A DNA stretch of 64,000 nucleotides from the NCBI GenBank assembly GCA_024919215.1, contig CP103437.1, positions 434,001 to 498,000 on the forward strand, given 5' to 3'. The notes under the pieces were generated by a model that saw only the letters and a program-made list of their open reading frames with translations, had not been told where the DNA came from and did not search any database. The position numbers and the translations under genes were made by a program. The stretch is from Methylophilaceae bacterium LSUCC0665. GTDB lineage: Bacteria; Pseudomonadota; Gammaproteobacteria; Burkholderiales; Methylophilaceae. The first letter of the stretch is position 1. Each line of letters starts with the position of its first letter. Positions 8,472 through 17,510 of the stretch are shown piece after piece.

Positions 8472-10294
8472 AGATTACCAATAAATCCCTCGCTTTGTTT
8501 TTTCCACAATTTGGCATAAAGACCTTGTTTTCTTAACAGTTGAGCATGTGTTCCTTCTTCGATGATCTTGCCATTGTCTAGGACAATTAAACGGTCCATC
8601 ATCGAGATGGTCGATAGTCGATGAGCAATTGCAATGACAGTTTTGTTTACCATGAGACTTTGTAAACTCTGTTGAATAATCATCTCCACCTCAGAATCAA
8701 GTGCGCTAGTAGCCTCATCCAGGATAAGAATCGGAGCATTTTTTAATACTAAGCGAGCGATTGCAATTCTTTGTTTCTGACCTCCTGACAGCTTAACCCC
8801 TCTCTCACCAACATAAGTGTCATAGCCTGTTCTACCTTTTTGATCCTGGAGTTGCATAATGAAATCATGACACTCTGCCACTTTGGCAGCTTTTATAATA
8901 TCCTCCATCGAGCTGTCTGGCATCCCGTAAGAAATATTTTCCTTGATTGAGCGGTGGAGTAATGAATTATCCTGTGTGACAACTGAAATCTGACTTCTTA
9001 AGCTATTTTGTTTTAAAGTTTTAATATCTTGATTATTAATTCTGATAAAACCATCATCAAGCTCATAAAATCTTAATAACAGGTTAACTAAGGTTGATTT
9101 GCCTGCCCCTGATTTACCCACTAAACCAATTCGCTCATTCGGCTTAATCGTTAAATTGAAGTTATTAAATATTGGATCTTGATTGTATGAGAATTTAATA
9201 TTATTGAATTCAATCTGAGGAGTTTTTTTAATAATAAGTGTTTTAGCCTTGGTGCTATCATTAATAACAATTTTTTTTGACAGCATGTTGTAACCATCCT
9301 GAGTCACTCCAATGTTTTCAAAAAGACTGGCGATCTCCCACATGATCCAATGGGATATGCCGTTTAGGCGTAAGGACATTGCAGTGGCTGCTCCAACTAT
9401 ACCGATATCAATTGTGCTTGTTGTCCATAGATAAATAGACAAAGTTGTGGTTGAGATGATTAAAAAGACGCTCAGGGAATGATTCACTACCTCAATTAGG
9501 GTTACCTGTCTCATTTGCTTGTGAACTGTCACCATGAAATCTGACATGGATTTCTTTGCATAATCCGATTCACGCCCGGAGTGAGAGAATAATTTAACCA
9601 GGTTAATGTTGGTATAGGCATCAGTAATCCTTCCCGTCATCAGTGATCTGGCATCTGCCTGATTTTTTGAGAGCCGAATAAGTTTGGGAACGAAAAAAAT
9701 TAGGGAAAGGATATATAGACCGAGCCAGATTAAAAATGGAACAGAAAGCAAGAGAGAAAAGGAGCTTACAATACCAATCATGGTGAGGGTGTATATGACT
9801 GCGTAAATCAGGATATCAGTCATGGTAAAAACCAGATCACGAATTGAAACAGCTGTTTGCATTACTTTGGCTGAAATTCTTCCTGAAAATTCATTGCTAT
9901 AAAAATCGAAAGTTTGATTCAATAAATGCTTATGAAATTTCCATCGTAAGATCATCGGAATATTTCCTGCCAATGTTTGACGTTTAAGGAATGATTGGAA
10001 TAAAACTAAGACAATGGTAAAAATAAAAATAAAAGCGATGATAGATAGCTCACTACCAAAGTCAGAGATAAAATTTTCAGGTCCCGATGACACCATGTTG
10101 GTTATTATCAGACCAACGATTAAATAAAGCCCAGCCTCAATGCTGGCAACCAATGCGGTCAATAGGGACATTCCGAGGATATATCGTTTGATTCCATTTA
10201 AACAATTCCAAATAAAACCATTTAATGAAAGATTCCCAACATTAAGATTATCTTTAGGGAACGGATGGATCAGATTTTCAAACAACTTAAACAT
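8468..10294 (-). CDS. ABC-type exporter, fused membrane and ATPase domains (MsbA/MDR type)
   Basis: The protein has about 608 residues. Six transmembrane helices occupy roughly residues 30-310. The nucleotide-binding domain follows, with Walker A GLVGKSGAGKSTL, signature LSGGQKQRIAIAR, Walker B ILILDEATSALD and the switch His in AHRLSTI. It should work as a homodimer moving a lipid, peptide or drug outward. The substrate cannot be read from sequence. I chose the ATG that overlaps the upstream stop (TGATG). A TTG five codons earlier is possible. It is an operon with the flavin-binding gene upstream and the 41-residue protein downstream. Confidence 0.9.
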   Translation of the reverse strand: MFKLFENLIHPFPKDNLNVGNLSLNGFIWNCLNGIKRYILGMSLLTALVASIEAGLYLIVGLIITNMVSSGPENFISDFGSELSIIAFIFIFTIVLVLFQSFLKRQTLAGNIPMILRWKFHKHLLNQTFDFYSNEFSGRISAKVMQTAVSIRDLVFTMTDILIYAVIYTLTMIGIVSSFSLLLSVPFLIWLGLYILSLIFFVPKLIRLSKNQADARSLMTGRITDAYTNINLVKLFSHSGRESDYAKKSMSDFMVTVHKQMRQVTLIEVVNHSLSVFLIISTTTLSIYLWTTSTIDIGIVGAATAMSLRLNGISHWIMWEIASLFENIGVTQDGYNMLSKKIVINDSTKAKTLIIKKTPQIEFNNIKFSYNQDPIFNNFNLTIKPNERIGLVGKSGAGKSTLVNLLLRFYELDDGFIRINNQDIKTLKQNSLRSQISVVTQDNSLLHRSIKENISYGMPDSSMEDIIKAAKVAECHDFIMQLQDQKGRTGYDTYVGERGVKLSGGQKQRIAIARLVLKNAPILILDEATSALDSEVEMIIQQSLQSLMVNKTVIAIAHRLSTISMMDRLIVLDNGKIIEEGTHAQLLRKQGLYAKLWKKQSEGFIGNL

Positions 10295-10824
10295 CAGGGG
10301 CTTACCCAAGACTGGGTATTATTTTCAAAATCATGAACAGCTCGAACATGACCTTGATCAGACAGCTGTAATACATCCATCGATTTAAAAGTGATGTTTA
10401 CTACGGTAAAGCGATTTTGATCACTAAATTGATAATCATCATGAGCTTTAATTGCTGATTTTGGGGGAGGGGTAACGGAATAGTCCTTTTTTTGTTTATC
10501 GTTTATCTTCATCCAGTAGCGTGAATTGTCTATTTCTATTTGTGGTATTGAGTGGATACTAATTTGCAGTTTTTTTCTTGGATCCCAAAACAATAAATTA
10601 CACTCTGGATGATTTACAATTTGGGTAACTTTTTGACTTTTTGAGTCAGTAAAGATGACAATACTTTTTTTTTCAAAATTAAATTCTCTCATTACTACAA
10701 TTCGTTGAAAAATATGTTGTCCATCCGATGATGCTAAGAAGGGATGTCGAAAAAATGATTTATGGTCCACAACACCGCGCTGTATCTGCTTAATGGCACT
10801 TTCTATAAAGTTGGCTAAATTCAT
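10294..10824 (-). CDS. Pyridoxamine 5'-phosphate oxidase-family flavoprotein
   Basis: This 176-residue protein has the split-barrel FMN-binding fold. The segment RIVVMREFNFEKKSIVIFTD is the usual strand pair with the FMN-phosphate-binding Arg, and SKSQKVTQI and CNLLFWDP follow in the expected order. The C-terminal part carries a YSVTPPPKSAI segment like that of Alr4036-type oxidases in the PNPOx superfamily. True PdxH activity is uncertain, because the family also contains heme-handling and unknown flavoproteins. It is first gene of the operon with the ABC exporter. Confidence 0.75.
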   Translation of the reverse strand: MNLANFIESAIKQIQRGVVDHKSFFRHPFLASSDGQHIFQRIVVMREFNFEKKSIVIFTDSKSQKVTQIVNHPECNLLFWDPRKKLQISIHSIPQIEIDNSRYWMKINDKQKKDYSVTPPPKSAIKAHDDYQFSDQNRFTVVNITFKSMDVLQLSDQGHVRAVHDFENNTQSWVSP

Positions 10825-10928
10825 TTGTAAGTTTGGCTGTTAATTCTTGGTAATGTTCATTTATTTTAAAGATAAAAATAACTTTTTTTTGTTTTAAGAG
10901 TCCATGAATTTTTAGCATACTAAATATT

Positions 10929-11285
10929 ATGAAAATAATTGTTTTATTTGATGGGAAGTGTGGCATCTGCTCAAAAGAGATAGCCTTTTACAAAAAGATA
11001 GCTCCATCAGATCAATTTATTTGGGAAGATGTTAATGCCATTAATTCGAAAGAGAAATATAACATTGAGCTAATTACAGCATTAAAACATCTGCATGTGA
11101 TTGATAATGAAAAAGTTTTAATTGGCGTCGATGCTTTTGCAAGAATATGGAAAAATATTAAATATTTTAAATTTTTATCTTTTTTCATTCGGCTACCTTT
11201 AATTTATTCGTTAGCAAAATATGCTTATCATATCTTTGCCGAGTATAGATTTAAGCGACTCAGACATTGTCAAATTTTAGAATAG
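10929..11285 (+). CDS. DCC-family thiol-disulfide oxidoreductase (DUF393)
   Basis: This 118-residue protein has the defining DxxCxxC motif, FDGKCGICSKE, at residues 8-18. The fold is thioredoxin-like, with an FARIWKNI segment near residue 70 typical of the family. Members are presumed redox proteins, but their partners are mostly unknown. The mRNA leader is very short, with a TACTAAAT -10-like box just upstream of the ATG. It probably forms a unit with the lipoprotein and photolyase genes that follow. Confidence 0.8.
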   Translation: MKIIVLFDGKCGICSKEIAFYKKIAPSDQFIWEDVNAINSKEKYNIELITALKHLHVIDNEKVLIGVDAFARIWKNIKYFKFLSFFIRLPLIYSLAKYAYHIFAEYRFKRLRHCQILE

Positions 11286-11293
11286 GAAGAGTT

Positions 11294-11671
11294 ATGAAAT
11301 TTTTTTTCATGTTTGTCTTGTTTACGTTTCTAGTCAGTTGTTCAACAGCATATAAGGAACCTGTCATCCTCATGGATCAGGCTTACCTAAATTGCGAATC
11401 CATGCATAGTGAATTTAATGATGTTTTTGACTGCATTCAGGCTGATGAATTGACTAAGAATCTTAAGACAGATGAAGTGGATCTGTTGCTTCTTAAAGGA
11501 GAGCAACTCAAAGAAAAAATTGATCAAGGGAAGTTATCCTCTGCTGATGCAAAGTTTGAATGGAAAAAGTTAATTTATGATATTAAACAGCAGCTCTCTG
11601 AAACAAGATATAAAAGAATGTATGAGTCTGTATGCCGTGTAAATTACCGTGGACATTGTGTCCGCTGGTAA
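11294..11671 (+). CDS. Hypothetical lipoprotein
   Basis: This protein of 125 residues starts at the ATG after AGGAAG. A lipoprotein signal peptide ends in LVSC, with the lipidated Cys near residue 16. The mature region is helical and charged, with four more cysteines, including a pair in the C-terminal CRVNYRGHCVRW. No family is recognised. It is eight bases after the DCC gene and four bases before the photolyase gene, so likely co-transcribed. Confidence 0.7.
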   Translation: MKFFFMFVLFTFLVSCSTAYKEPVILMDQAYLNCESMHSEFNDVFDCIQADELTKNLKTDEVDLLLLKGEQLKEKIDQGKLSSADAKFEWKKLIYDIKQQLSETRYKRMYESVCRVNYRGHCVRW

Positions 11672-11674
11672 ATA

Positions 11675-13108
11675 ATGCGATCTAAAATAAACATTGTCTG
11701 GTTAAAACGTGACCTAAGGTTACAAGATCATGAGCCACTCTATAAAGCACAACAAGAAAATATTCCTTTTATCCTTCTTTATATATATGAGCCATCATTA
11801 ATTACAGATCCTCACTATGACCAACGACACTGGCGATTTATACAAGAATCTTTAGAGGATATTCAAGCAGAGTTACAAAAAAATAAAAATAATCTCTCAA
11901 TCGCTTATGGCGAATCCGTCGATGTTTTTGCTAAATTATCTAAACTTTTTGATATTCAATATGTGTTTAGCCATGAGGAAACAGGACTGGACGTTACTTT
12001 CAAAAGAGATAAAAATGTAGCTATTTATTTTAAGAGTCAAAATATCATCTGGATAGAGTGTCAATCTAATGCCGTTATAAGAGGTCTTCAGGATAGGAAG
12101 ACCTGGGATAGGGCCTGGGCAAGATTTATGCGCGATCAGATTATTAAAATCAACATGGATCATTTAAATATAATTAGTGTCGACTTAGGTGGGGTCAATA
12201 TCCCATTGTTTGAGAGGGATGATAATTTTCAAAAAGGCGGGATGACTGAGGTACAAGCCACTCTTGATGATTTTTTTTCAATCCGCGGTCAGGACTATTA
12301 TAAGTTTATTTCAAAGCCACATAGAAGCAGAAGTAGTTGCTCCAGAATGTCTGCATATATTGCGTACGGAAACATCAGTATTCGTCAAATATATCAAAAA
12401 ATCTTAGAGAATTGGAATCGAGCGGGATGGAGAAGATCGATGGCTGCATTGTCTTCAAGAATTCATTGGCATTGTCATTTTATACAAAAGTTTGAGAGCG
12501 AGTGCCGTATTGAAAATGAAACAATTAATGCAGGTTATCAAAACTTCCCATACCTTATAGAAGACGAGGAGCATGCGGACTTTAACTCTTGGGTTAATGG
12601 AAATACTGGTTTCCCCCTCATTGATGCGTCAATGAGAGCTTTAAAACATTCTGGCTACATCAACTTTAGAAGTCGAGCGATGGTAGTGAGTTTTGCATGT
12701 CATTATTTAAGAATTCATTGGAAATTGGTGGCCAAAGCTCTAGCGCGTCTCTTCCTTGATTTTGAACCAGGCATTCACTACTCACAAATTCAAATGCAGG
12801 CAGGCGTAACTGGGATTAATACGATACGTATATACAATCCAAAAAAACAGGCCATTGATCACGATCCAGAAGCGATATTTATTAAAACATGGATCCCTGA
12901 ACTCTCTTCGCATCAGCCTGAATATGTTATCAATTTACCTCTACAATCAAATGATTTATTTGCAACTCAATCTAATTACCCTCAAGCTAAATATAATTTT
13001 CAAGAACGTATTAGAGAATCCAAAGATTTGCTGTGGCAGTGGAAAAAAAGTATTCATGTTAAACAAAATAATGCAAAAATTTTAGCAAAACATGTCAGAC
13101 CACAATAA
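11675..13108 (+). CDS. Cryptochrome/DNA photolyase family protein
   Basis: This 477-residue flavoprotein has an N-terminal antenna Rossmann domain (INIVWLKRDLRLQDHEPL) and a C-terminal helical FAD domain. Sequences such as IHWHCHFIQKFE, GFPLIDASMRAL and QAGVTGINTIRIYNP give the FAD-binding core. The MQAGVTGINTIRIYNPKKQ form differs from E. coli PhrB and resembles the proteobacterial cryptochrome-like branch. The likely role is light-driven repair of UV dimers, useful in sunlit water, but a photoreceptor role is possible. An intrinsic terminator follows the stop. Confidence 0.9.
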   Translation: MRSKINIVWLKRDLRLQDHEPLYKAQQENIPFILLYIYEPSLITDPHYDQRHWRFIQESLEDIQAELQKNKNNLSIAYGESVDVFAKLSKLFDIQYVFSHEETGLDVTFKRDKNVAIYFKSQNIIWIECQSNAVIRGLQDRKTWDRAWARFMRDQIIKINMDHLNIISVDLGGVNIPLFERDDNFQKGGMTEVQATLDDFFSIRGQDYYKFISKPHRSRSSCSRMSAYIAYGNISIRQIYQKILENWNRAGWRRSMAALSSRIHWHCHFIQKFESECRIENETINAGYQNFPYLIEDEEHADFNSWVNGNTGFPLIDASMRALKHSGYINFRSRAMVVSFACHYLRIHWKLVAKALARLFLDFEPGIHYSQIQMQAGVTGINTIRIYNPKKQAIDHDPEAIFIKTWIPELSSHQPEYVINLPLQSNDLFATQSNYPQAKYNFQERIRESKDLLWQWKKSIHVKQNNAKILAKHVRPQ

Positions 13109-13134
13109 AAAAAGGACCAGCAGGTCCTTTTTTT
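13107..13134. terminator. Bidirectional intrinsic terminator
   Basis: AAAAGGACC pairs with GGTCCTTTT around a 4-base AGCA loop, with an A-run before and a T-run after. It sits between the photolyase gene (plus) and the secreted charged protein gene (minus) and can serve both. Confidence 0.85.
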
Positions 13135-13152
13135 ATAGATCAATAAATCAAA

Positions 13153-13455
13153 TTATTTTTTTGGATAGTATTTAGTTGGATCTTCGTACTCAATTTTTTT
13201 TGGCTCTTCAGCAGGCTTTTCTTTTTCTGCTTTTGCTTCACCTTCTTTTGCATCGCCGTGGTCATGATCACCATGGTTATCTGCAACTAAAAAGCCTCTT
13301 TCAGCTTTATCTTTATCGCCTTCTTTTTCGTCACCAGCTACAAAAAAGCCTCTTTCAGCTTTATCTTTGTCATCTTTAGTATCAGTTTCAACCGCTGCAA
13401 AAGCGGATAAGGATAATGCTGATGCAACTAGGGCTGCAAGTAGTTTTGAATACAT
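13153..13455 (-). CDS. Small secreted charged repeat protein, His/Asp-rich
   Basis: This 100-residue protein has a clear signal peptide (cleavage after AFA, about residue 20). The mature chain is extremely charged: two copies of DKDKAERGF(F/L)VA about 18 residues apart, a HGDHDHGD segment, then a Lys/Glu/Pro tail ending YYPKK. The His/Asp cluster could bind metal, but this is inference. No family is recognised. The start lies in a 220-bp gap shared with a divergent small gene. Confidence 0.65.
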   Translation of the reverse strand: MYSKLLAALVASALSLSAFAAVETDTKDDKDKAERGFFVAGDEKEGDKDKAERGFLVADNHGDHDHGDAKEGEAKAEKEKPAEEPKKIEYEDPTKYYPKK

Positions 13456-13675
13456 ATCTAACCTTTCATCATTTAAAAGTTTTAAAGATTAACAGATTGA
13501 TACAACAATGCAATGTTCAATTTTTTTTAGATTCTGAATCTTTTTGTAAATTTATATGCCACAAAACTGTGCAATGAATCAAATTAGTTAAATAGAATTT
13601 TTAATAAAATCAATAACTTAAAAATATTTAGTGCTGGTACAAAAATTGCATTAGTTAGATTAAAGGAGAAATAAA

Positions 13676-13810
13676 ATGTTTAATTTTTTCAGTTTAACTT
13701 ATTGGCTTAATTTTTCGGAATTATCCCAAACGCAATTTATTGTCTTGTTGTTTATTTTGTTTATTATTTATGACATGAGCTTTCCAAAAAAATCAAAAGT
13801 AAATAAATAA
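13676..13810 (+). CDS. Short single-span membrane protein (44 aa)
   Basis: This 44-residue frame follows a strong AAAGGAGA site 7 bases before the ATG. The N-terminus is aromatic and weakly polar. A hydrophobic helix covers about residues 20-32, and the tail is basic (PKKSKVNK). The good ribosome site, helix and positive-inside tail support a real gene. No homologue is known to me. Confidence 0.6.
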   Translation: MFNFFSLTYWLNFSELSQTQFIVLLFILFIIYDMSFPKKSKVNK

Positions 13811-13882
13811 TCGGCTAATAAATACATAGAAATACATAGATTTTTTGTTATGATCTCATCTGAGTTCAACGGACATCTTTAG

Positions 13883-14467
13883 ATGAGTATTTTTAAAAAA
13901 ACGTATACCAAAACAATTGAATTATCAGCTAAACCAGCTGCTTCTTTTTATCTGTTTCTTTTAAGCTTTACCGAGGCTTCATTCTTTATTGTTCCCCCGG
14001 ATGTAATGCTGGCTCCAATGTGCTTAGCCCAACCCAAAAAAATATGGAGACTCACTTTAATCGCCATTGTTGGATCTGTTTTAGGTGGAGCGCTTGGATA
14101 TTTTATTGGTATGTTTGGATTTAATTTTGTACAACCCTATATTGAACAGTATGGTTATCAAAGCCATTATGATCTTGCCATGCAATGGTTTGACGATTGG
14201 GGATTTTGGGCAATCTTTATTGCTGCAGTGACCCCTATACCTTATAAAATTTTTACTATTGCCGCCGGTGTATTAATGATGAATTTTCCACTTTTTTTAA
14301 TCGCGTCTTTTCTAGGAAGAGGGTTAAGACTATTCGCTGTGGCTTGCTTTGTAAAATTTTTCGGGGCTCGGGTTGATCTCTTAATTCAGAGATATATAAA
14401 TCAGCTTGGATGGTCCTTAACGTTAATTATTGGCATAGTGATTATTTTAAAATTCTTAGTTAATTAA
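13883..14467 (+). CDS. YqaA-family membrane protein (VTT/DedA superfamily)
   Basis: This 194-residue inner-membrane protein starts at ATG, and hydrophobic helices cover most of its length. VTT/SNARE-associated features are visible: the early FTEASFFIVPPDVMLAP loop, a glycine-rich GSVLGGALGYFIG segment near residue 65, and FIAAVTPIPYKIFTIAAGV near residue 115, where the conserved Pro/Lys re-entrant loop lies. Relatives in the DedA superfamily move lipids such as undecaprenyl phosphate or phosphatidylethanolamine. YqaA itself has no firm function. Confidence 0.85.
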   Translation: MSIFKKTYTKTIELSAKPAASFYLFLLSFTEASFFIVPPDVMLAPMCLAQPKKIWRLTLIAIVGSVLGGALGYFIGMFGFNFVQPYIEQYGYQSHYDLAMQWFDDWGFWAIFIAAVTPIPYKIFTIAAGVLMMNFPLFLIASFLGRGLRLFAVACFVKFFGARVDLLIQRYINQLGWSLTLIIGIVIILKFLVN

Positions 14468-14474
14468 ATATCCC

Positions 14475-14502
14475 TTGCTTAATATTTATTCCTGTCTATA
14501 AT
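14475..14502 (+). promoter_or_regulatory. Sigma-70-like promoter for the DEAD-box helicase gene
   Basis: TTGCTT (14475-14480) and TATAAT (14497-14502) are separated by 16 bases. The predicted start near 14509 would give a leader of about 64 bases before the helicase ATG. The TATAATGGCGC context recurs at the typA gene (37354). Confidence 0.6.
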
Positions 14503-14572
14503 GGCGCAACTAATTGATTGTCTTAATGTTTTATGAGAGCCAGTCTATTCATAAATAATTAAAAGGATTGTC

Positions 14573-15910
14573 ATGTCGTTTTCTAATTTTGGTTTTATTC
14601 CACCTATAGGTAAAGCCATTAGCCGTATCAATTATTCCAACCCAACTCCAATTCAAGAGCAATGTATCCCTGCTGTGTTATCAGGAAGAGATGTCCTTGC
14701 CTCAGCACAAACTGGAACAGGTAAGACAGCTGCATTTTGTTTACCCTTGTTGGATTTAGTGGCTAATAAACCAAAACATAAGCATAAACGAAATATCAGC
14801 CCGGATGTTCTCATTTTATCTCCAACGCGAGAACTTGCATCCCAGATAGAACAAGAGTTAAAGCGATTTAGCCACTTCATGGACACAAACATTGTTGCTG
14901 TTGTTGGAGGCGTATCTTATAAACTACAAAATAAATTATTAAAATCTAATGTAAATTTTTTAGTGGCCACACCAGGTCGTTTAATGGATTTGGTAAGACA
15001 AAAAAAAATTAATTTAAAACATATTGATGCACTTGTGATTGATGAAGCTGATCGTATGTTGGACATGGGTTTTATTCCTGACATTAAAAAGATTTTTGAA
15101 TGTACATCAAAAGACCAGCAAGTGCTTATGTTCACTGCGACATTGAATAAACAAATTGAAAAAATCGCTCAACAGTTTTTAAAAGACCCACAACGCATTG
15201 CAATTGAGCAGGAAAATAAAGCTAATAAAAATATTCAACAGATTGCTTATCCTGTGGCAGACTACAACCAAAAAAAATTAGTCTTAGTGGATGTGTTAAA
15301 TGAGAGTGATTTAAATCAAGCCATTATTTTTACTGCGACAAAAAGGGAAGCTGATCGTCTTTCAGATGAATTATATTTGCTCAATCATCGATCAAAAACC
15401 TTACACGGCGATATGAGCCAGAGGGAGCGAACACGCACCATAAGTCGTTTTAAAAACAATGAAATTCAAATTCTGGTGGCAACCGACGTTGCCGCGAGAG
15501 GAATTGATGTTGATGACATTACTCACGTGATTAACTTTGACTTACCTAGGCAGGTGGAGGATTATATTCATCGAATTGGCCGCACTGGTAGGGCAGAGAG
15601 AAAAGGAAAAGCTATTAGTCTGGTGGTCGATAAAGAAAAATTTATGCTACAGAAGATTGAGAAGTATGCGAATATCAAAATTGAAATTATTAAATCTAAC
15701 CATAGCACCGCAGACCTTTCGTTAACTTACAAGAAAAAAGAGAGTGGCTTTAAAAAGAAAAGAAGATCATCGGCAAGTAATAAAAAAAACAATGACAAAT
15801 TTACATCATCAAGTAAAAGAAAAAAACCAGGATTTAAGGCTGATGTAAAAGCAAAACCAAGAAGAAGGCCGGTTAAAAAAAATACTAAATCACAAGCTAC
15901 AGTTTCGTAA
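14573..15910 (+). CDS. rhlE: DEAD-box RNA helicase, RhlE type
   Basis: This 445-residue ATP-dependent RNA helicase carries the Q motif (PTPIQEQCIP), motif I AQTGTGKT, Ia PTRELASQ, II DEAD near residue 157, III TAT, and VI HRIGRTGR. The C-terminal 70 residues are a lysine/arginine-rich disordered tail that should bind RNA. Such helicases act in ribosome assembly and RNA turnover, especially in the cold. RhlE is the closest fit, but related paralogues cannot be excluded. The ATG has an AAAAGGA site. The last 14 bases overlap the convergent kinase-like gene. Confidence 0.9.
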   Translation: MSFSNFGFIPPIGKAISRINYSNPTPIQEQCIPAVLSGRDVLASAQTGTGKTAAFCLPLLDLVANKPKHKHKRNISPDVLILSPTRELASQIEQELKRFSHFMDTNIVAVVGGVSYKLQNKLLKSNVNFLVATPGRLMDLVRQKKINLKHIDALVIDEADRMLDMGFIPDIKKIFECTSKDQQVLMFTATLNKQIEKIAQQFLKDPQRIAIEQENKANKNIQQIAYPVADYNQKKLVLVDVLNESDLNQAIIFTATKREADRLSDELYLLNHRSKTLHGDMSQRERTRTISRFKNNEIQILVATDVAARGIDVDDITHVINFDLPRQVEDYIHRIGRTGRAERKGKAISLVVDKEKFMLQKIEKYANIKIEIIKSNHSTADLSLTYKKKESGFKKKRRSSASNKKNNDKFTSSSKRKKPGFKADVKAKPRRRPVKKNTKSQATVS

Positions 15911-16619
15911 TTTTTCTATTTATTCTATGCAAAATAAACTTTTGTAGTAGGTTTGATTTTTTGTTTTTGAAATATTTTCTAAAAAAATACCTGATGTCTT
16001 GCTCACCCATAGACTCTCTAGAATATTTTAAGAATGCATAGAGATCTCTTATTGATGCTTGAAAAGAGAAAAACCGTTTCTTCATTTTTTCAAGATCAAT
16101 TAAGACTATGTCTTTATTTATCTTATTAAGGTAGATATGTTTTGGAACGGGGTACGTGTGTTGAATGTTATGTTGATGCATGGTGCGAAATGTCTTGGCA
16201 ATTTTTTTTAAATCAGTTTTTGAAAATTGTTTCTTTTTATCTATTATTTTTTGCAATGATTGATTATCTTTATTTAGATCTCGAGTCACTAAAATGCACT
16301 GATTGCCTCGTATTCCAAAAAAAATAACTTCCAATGTAGGGATATTGTGATTAATTAAATATTGGATATTTTGAAATTCTCTTAAAAATGTGGGCTGTCC
16401 CGAAAAGGGGTGCATTATGCTTTTAAAATTATGATTTTCTTGTTTTTTTACAAAAAATAAATCTTTTCCAATCTTTTTTGTAATAACCCCGCTCCATCCA
16501 TTGCGCCTCGTATTTAATGGTTCGAACCATTCATTAGGCAGATTCCAAAAACTTTCAAAATCAAGTAACCGATTTTTTTTAAGTATCTTTGTCCATTTTG
16601 GGTTTACAAACTCAAACAT
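15897..16619 (-). CDS. Lipopolysaccharide kinase-like protein (WaaP/InaA/Kdo kinase family)
   Basis: This 240-residue protein has a protein-kinase-like fold of the Kdo/WaaP family (PF06293 type). It has a lysine-containing FFVKKQENHN region, then FLREFQNIQYL (the alpha-C glutamate helix), a catalytic-loop segment near HQHNIQHTYPVPKHI, and a metal-binding VLIDLEKMKKR segment. Family members phosphorylate sugars of the LPS core. The catalytic loop is less canonical than in WaaP, so substrate and activity are uncertain. It lies three bases downstream of ylqF, likely in one operon, and overlaps rhlE tail-to-tail. Confidence 0.7.
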   Translation of the reverse strand: MFEFVNPKWTKILKKNRLLDFESFWNLPNEWFEPLNTRRNGWSGVITKKIGKDLFFVKKQENHNFKSIMHPFSGQPTFLREFQNIQYLINHNIPTLEVIFFGIRGNQCILVTRDLNKDNQSLQKIIDKKKQFSKTDLKKIAKTFRTMHQHNIQHTYPVPKHIYLNKINKDIVLIDLEKMKKRFFSFQASIRDLYAFLKYSRESMGEQDIRYFFRKYFKNKKSNLLQKFILHRINRKITKL

Positions 16620-16622
16620 AGA

Positions 16623-17465
16623 TTATTTTTCAGGAAACTCCAAAGAGATTCTCCCAATTTTCTGGGATCGATAGTCTTGTAAAATAATAACTGCTGATTT
16701 TTTTAAATCAGGGCTGTTACCCTTTAAAAGCATATGTTTTTTGATGGCAATGGTTTCAATAATATCTTCGGATGGTTGTTTAATAATTGTTTCATCAAGC
16801 TCGTATCGATCTATTAATTTTTTTGAGTAGTTCTTTTTCAGGCAATCGAGTAAATATAATGCAGCTTCAGTTTCATCATAAGCATTGATACCGATAATAT
16901 TTGATGCTGCTAAATAATTACCTTGGACTTCGCTTTCAATTTTATGCCACATTAAACCAGGCGTATCCGTTAAAACAAAATCATTATCGACAATAATTCT
17001 CTGTTGCATTTGCGTGACCGCAGGCACGTCACCTGTTTTTGCAATCTTTTTTTGTGTCAATAGATTAATGAGTGAGGATTTTCCAACGTTTGGGATACCA
17101 ATAATTATAGCTCGAACAGGTTTAATGCTTGTTCCACGATGAGGAACAAGCTTCATACACGCACTTTTTATATCAATCTTATTTTTTTTATTTTTAGCTG
17201 ATACGGCAAGTGCGGTTATATTTGTTTCTTTTTGAAAAAAATTAATCCATTGTTGAGTGACCTTTTCATCTGCTATATCAGATTTATTTAGTAATTTAAG
17301 GTGTGGTTTTGCCCGATTTTTAATAATTTGATTCAACATCGGATTTTCAGACGAAAGAGGAAGTCTTGCGTCTACCACTTCAATGACAAGATCATTGTAT
17401 TTTAGATTTTTTTCAAAATCTTTTTTTGCTTTGGTCATGTGACCAGGAAACCATTGAACCGCCAT
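16623..17465 (-). CDS. ylqF: Ribosome biogenesis GTPase YlqF/RbgA
   Basis: This 280-residue GTPase has circularly permuted motifs. NKSD (G4, near residue 60) and SAK (G5, near residue 89) precede the P-loop GIPNVGKSS (near 122) and DTPG (G3, near 167). The N-terminal MAVQWFPGHMTKAKK is the family hallmark. Homologues help assemble the large ribosomal subunit. The C-terminal helical domain is present. It is first in an operon with the LPS-kinase-like gene and divergent from the methyltransferase at 17511. Confidence 0.92.
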   Translation of the reverse strand: MAVQWFPGHMTKAKKDFEKNLKYNDLVIEVVDARLPLSSENPMLNQIIKNRAKPHLKLLNKSDIADEKVTQQWINFFQKETNITALAVSAKNKKNKIDIKSACMKLVPHRGTSIKPVRAIIIGIPNVGKSSLINLLTQKKIAKTGDVPAVTQMQQRIIVDNDFVLTDTPGLMWHKIESEVQGNYLAASNIIGINAYDETEAALYLLDCLKKNYSKKLIDRYELDETIIKQPSEDIIETIAIKKHMLLKGNSPDLKKSAVIILQDYRSQKIGRISLEFPEK

Positions 17466-17510
17466 ATTACCCCTCTTTAGTTAAGCCTATTATAATGTAA
17501 ACTTAAACGC

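Noticed and set aside
13176-13379. Plus-strand open frame rich in Leu and His opposite the charged secreted protein
   Set aside because: It is the complement of the Lys/Glu-rich repeats. The minus-strand frame has a signal peptide and its own terminator, so the plus frame is a shadow.
16516-16531. T-loop-like GGTTCGAACC suggesting a tRNA
   Set aside because: It is a short palindrome inside the LPS-kinase-like gene with no cloverleaf around it. No tRNA gene is evident anywhere in the window.
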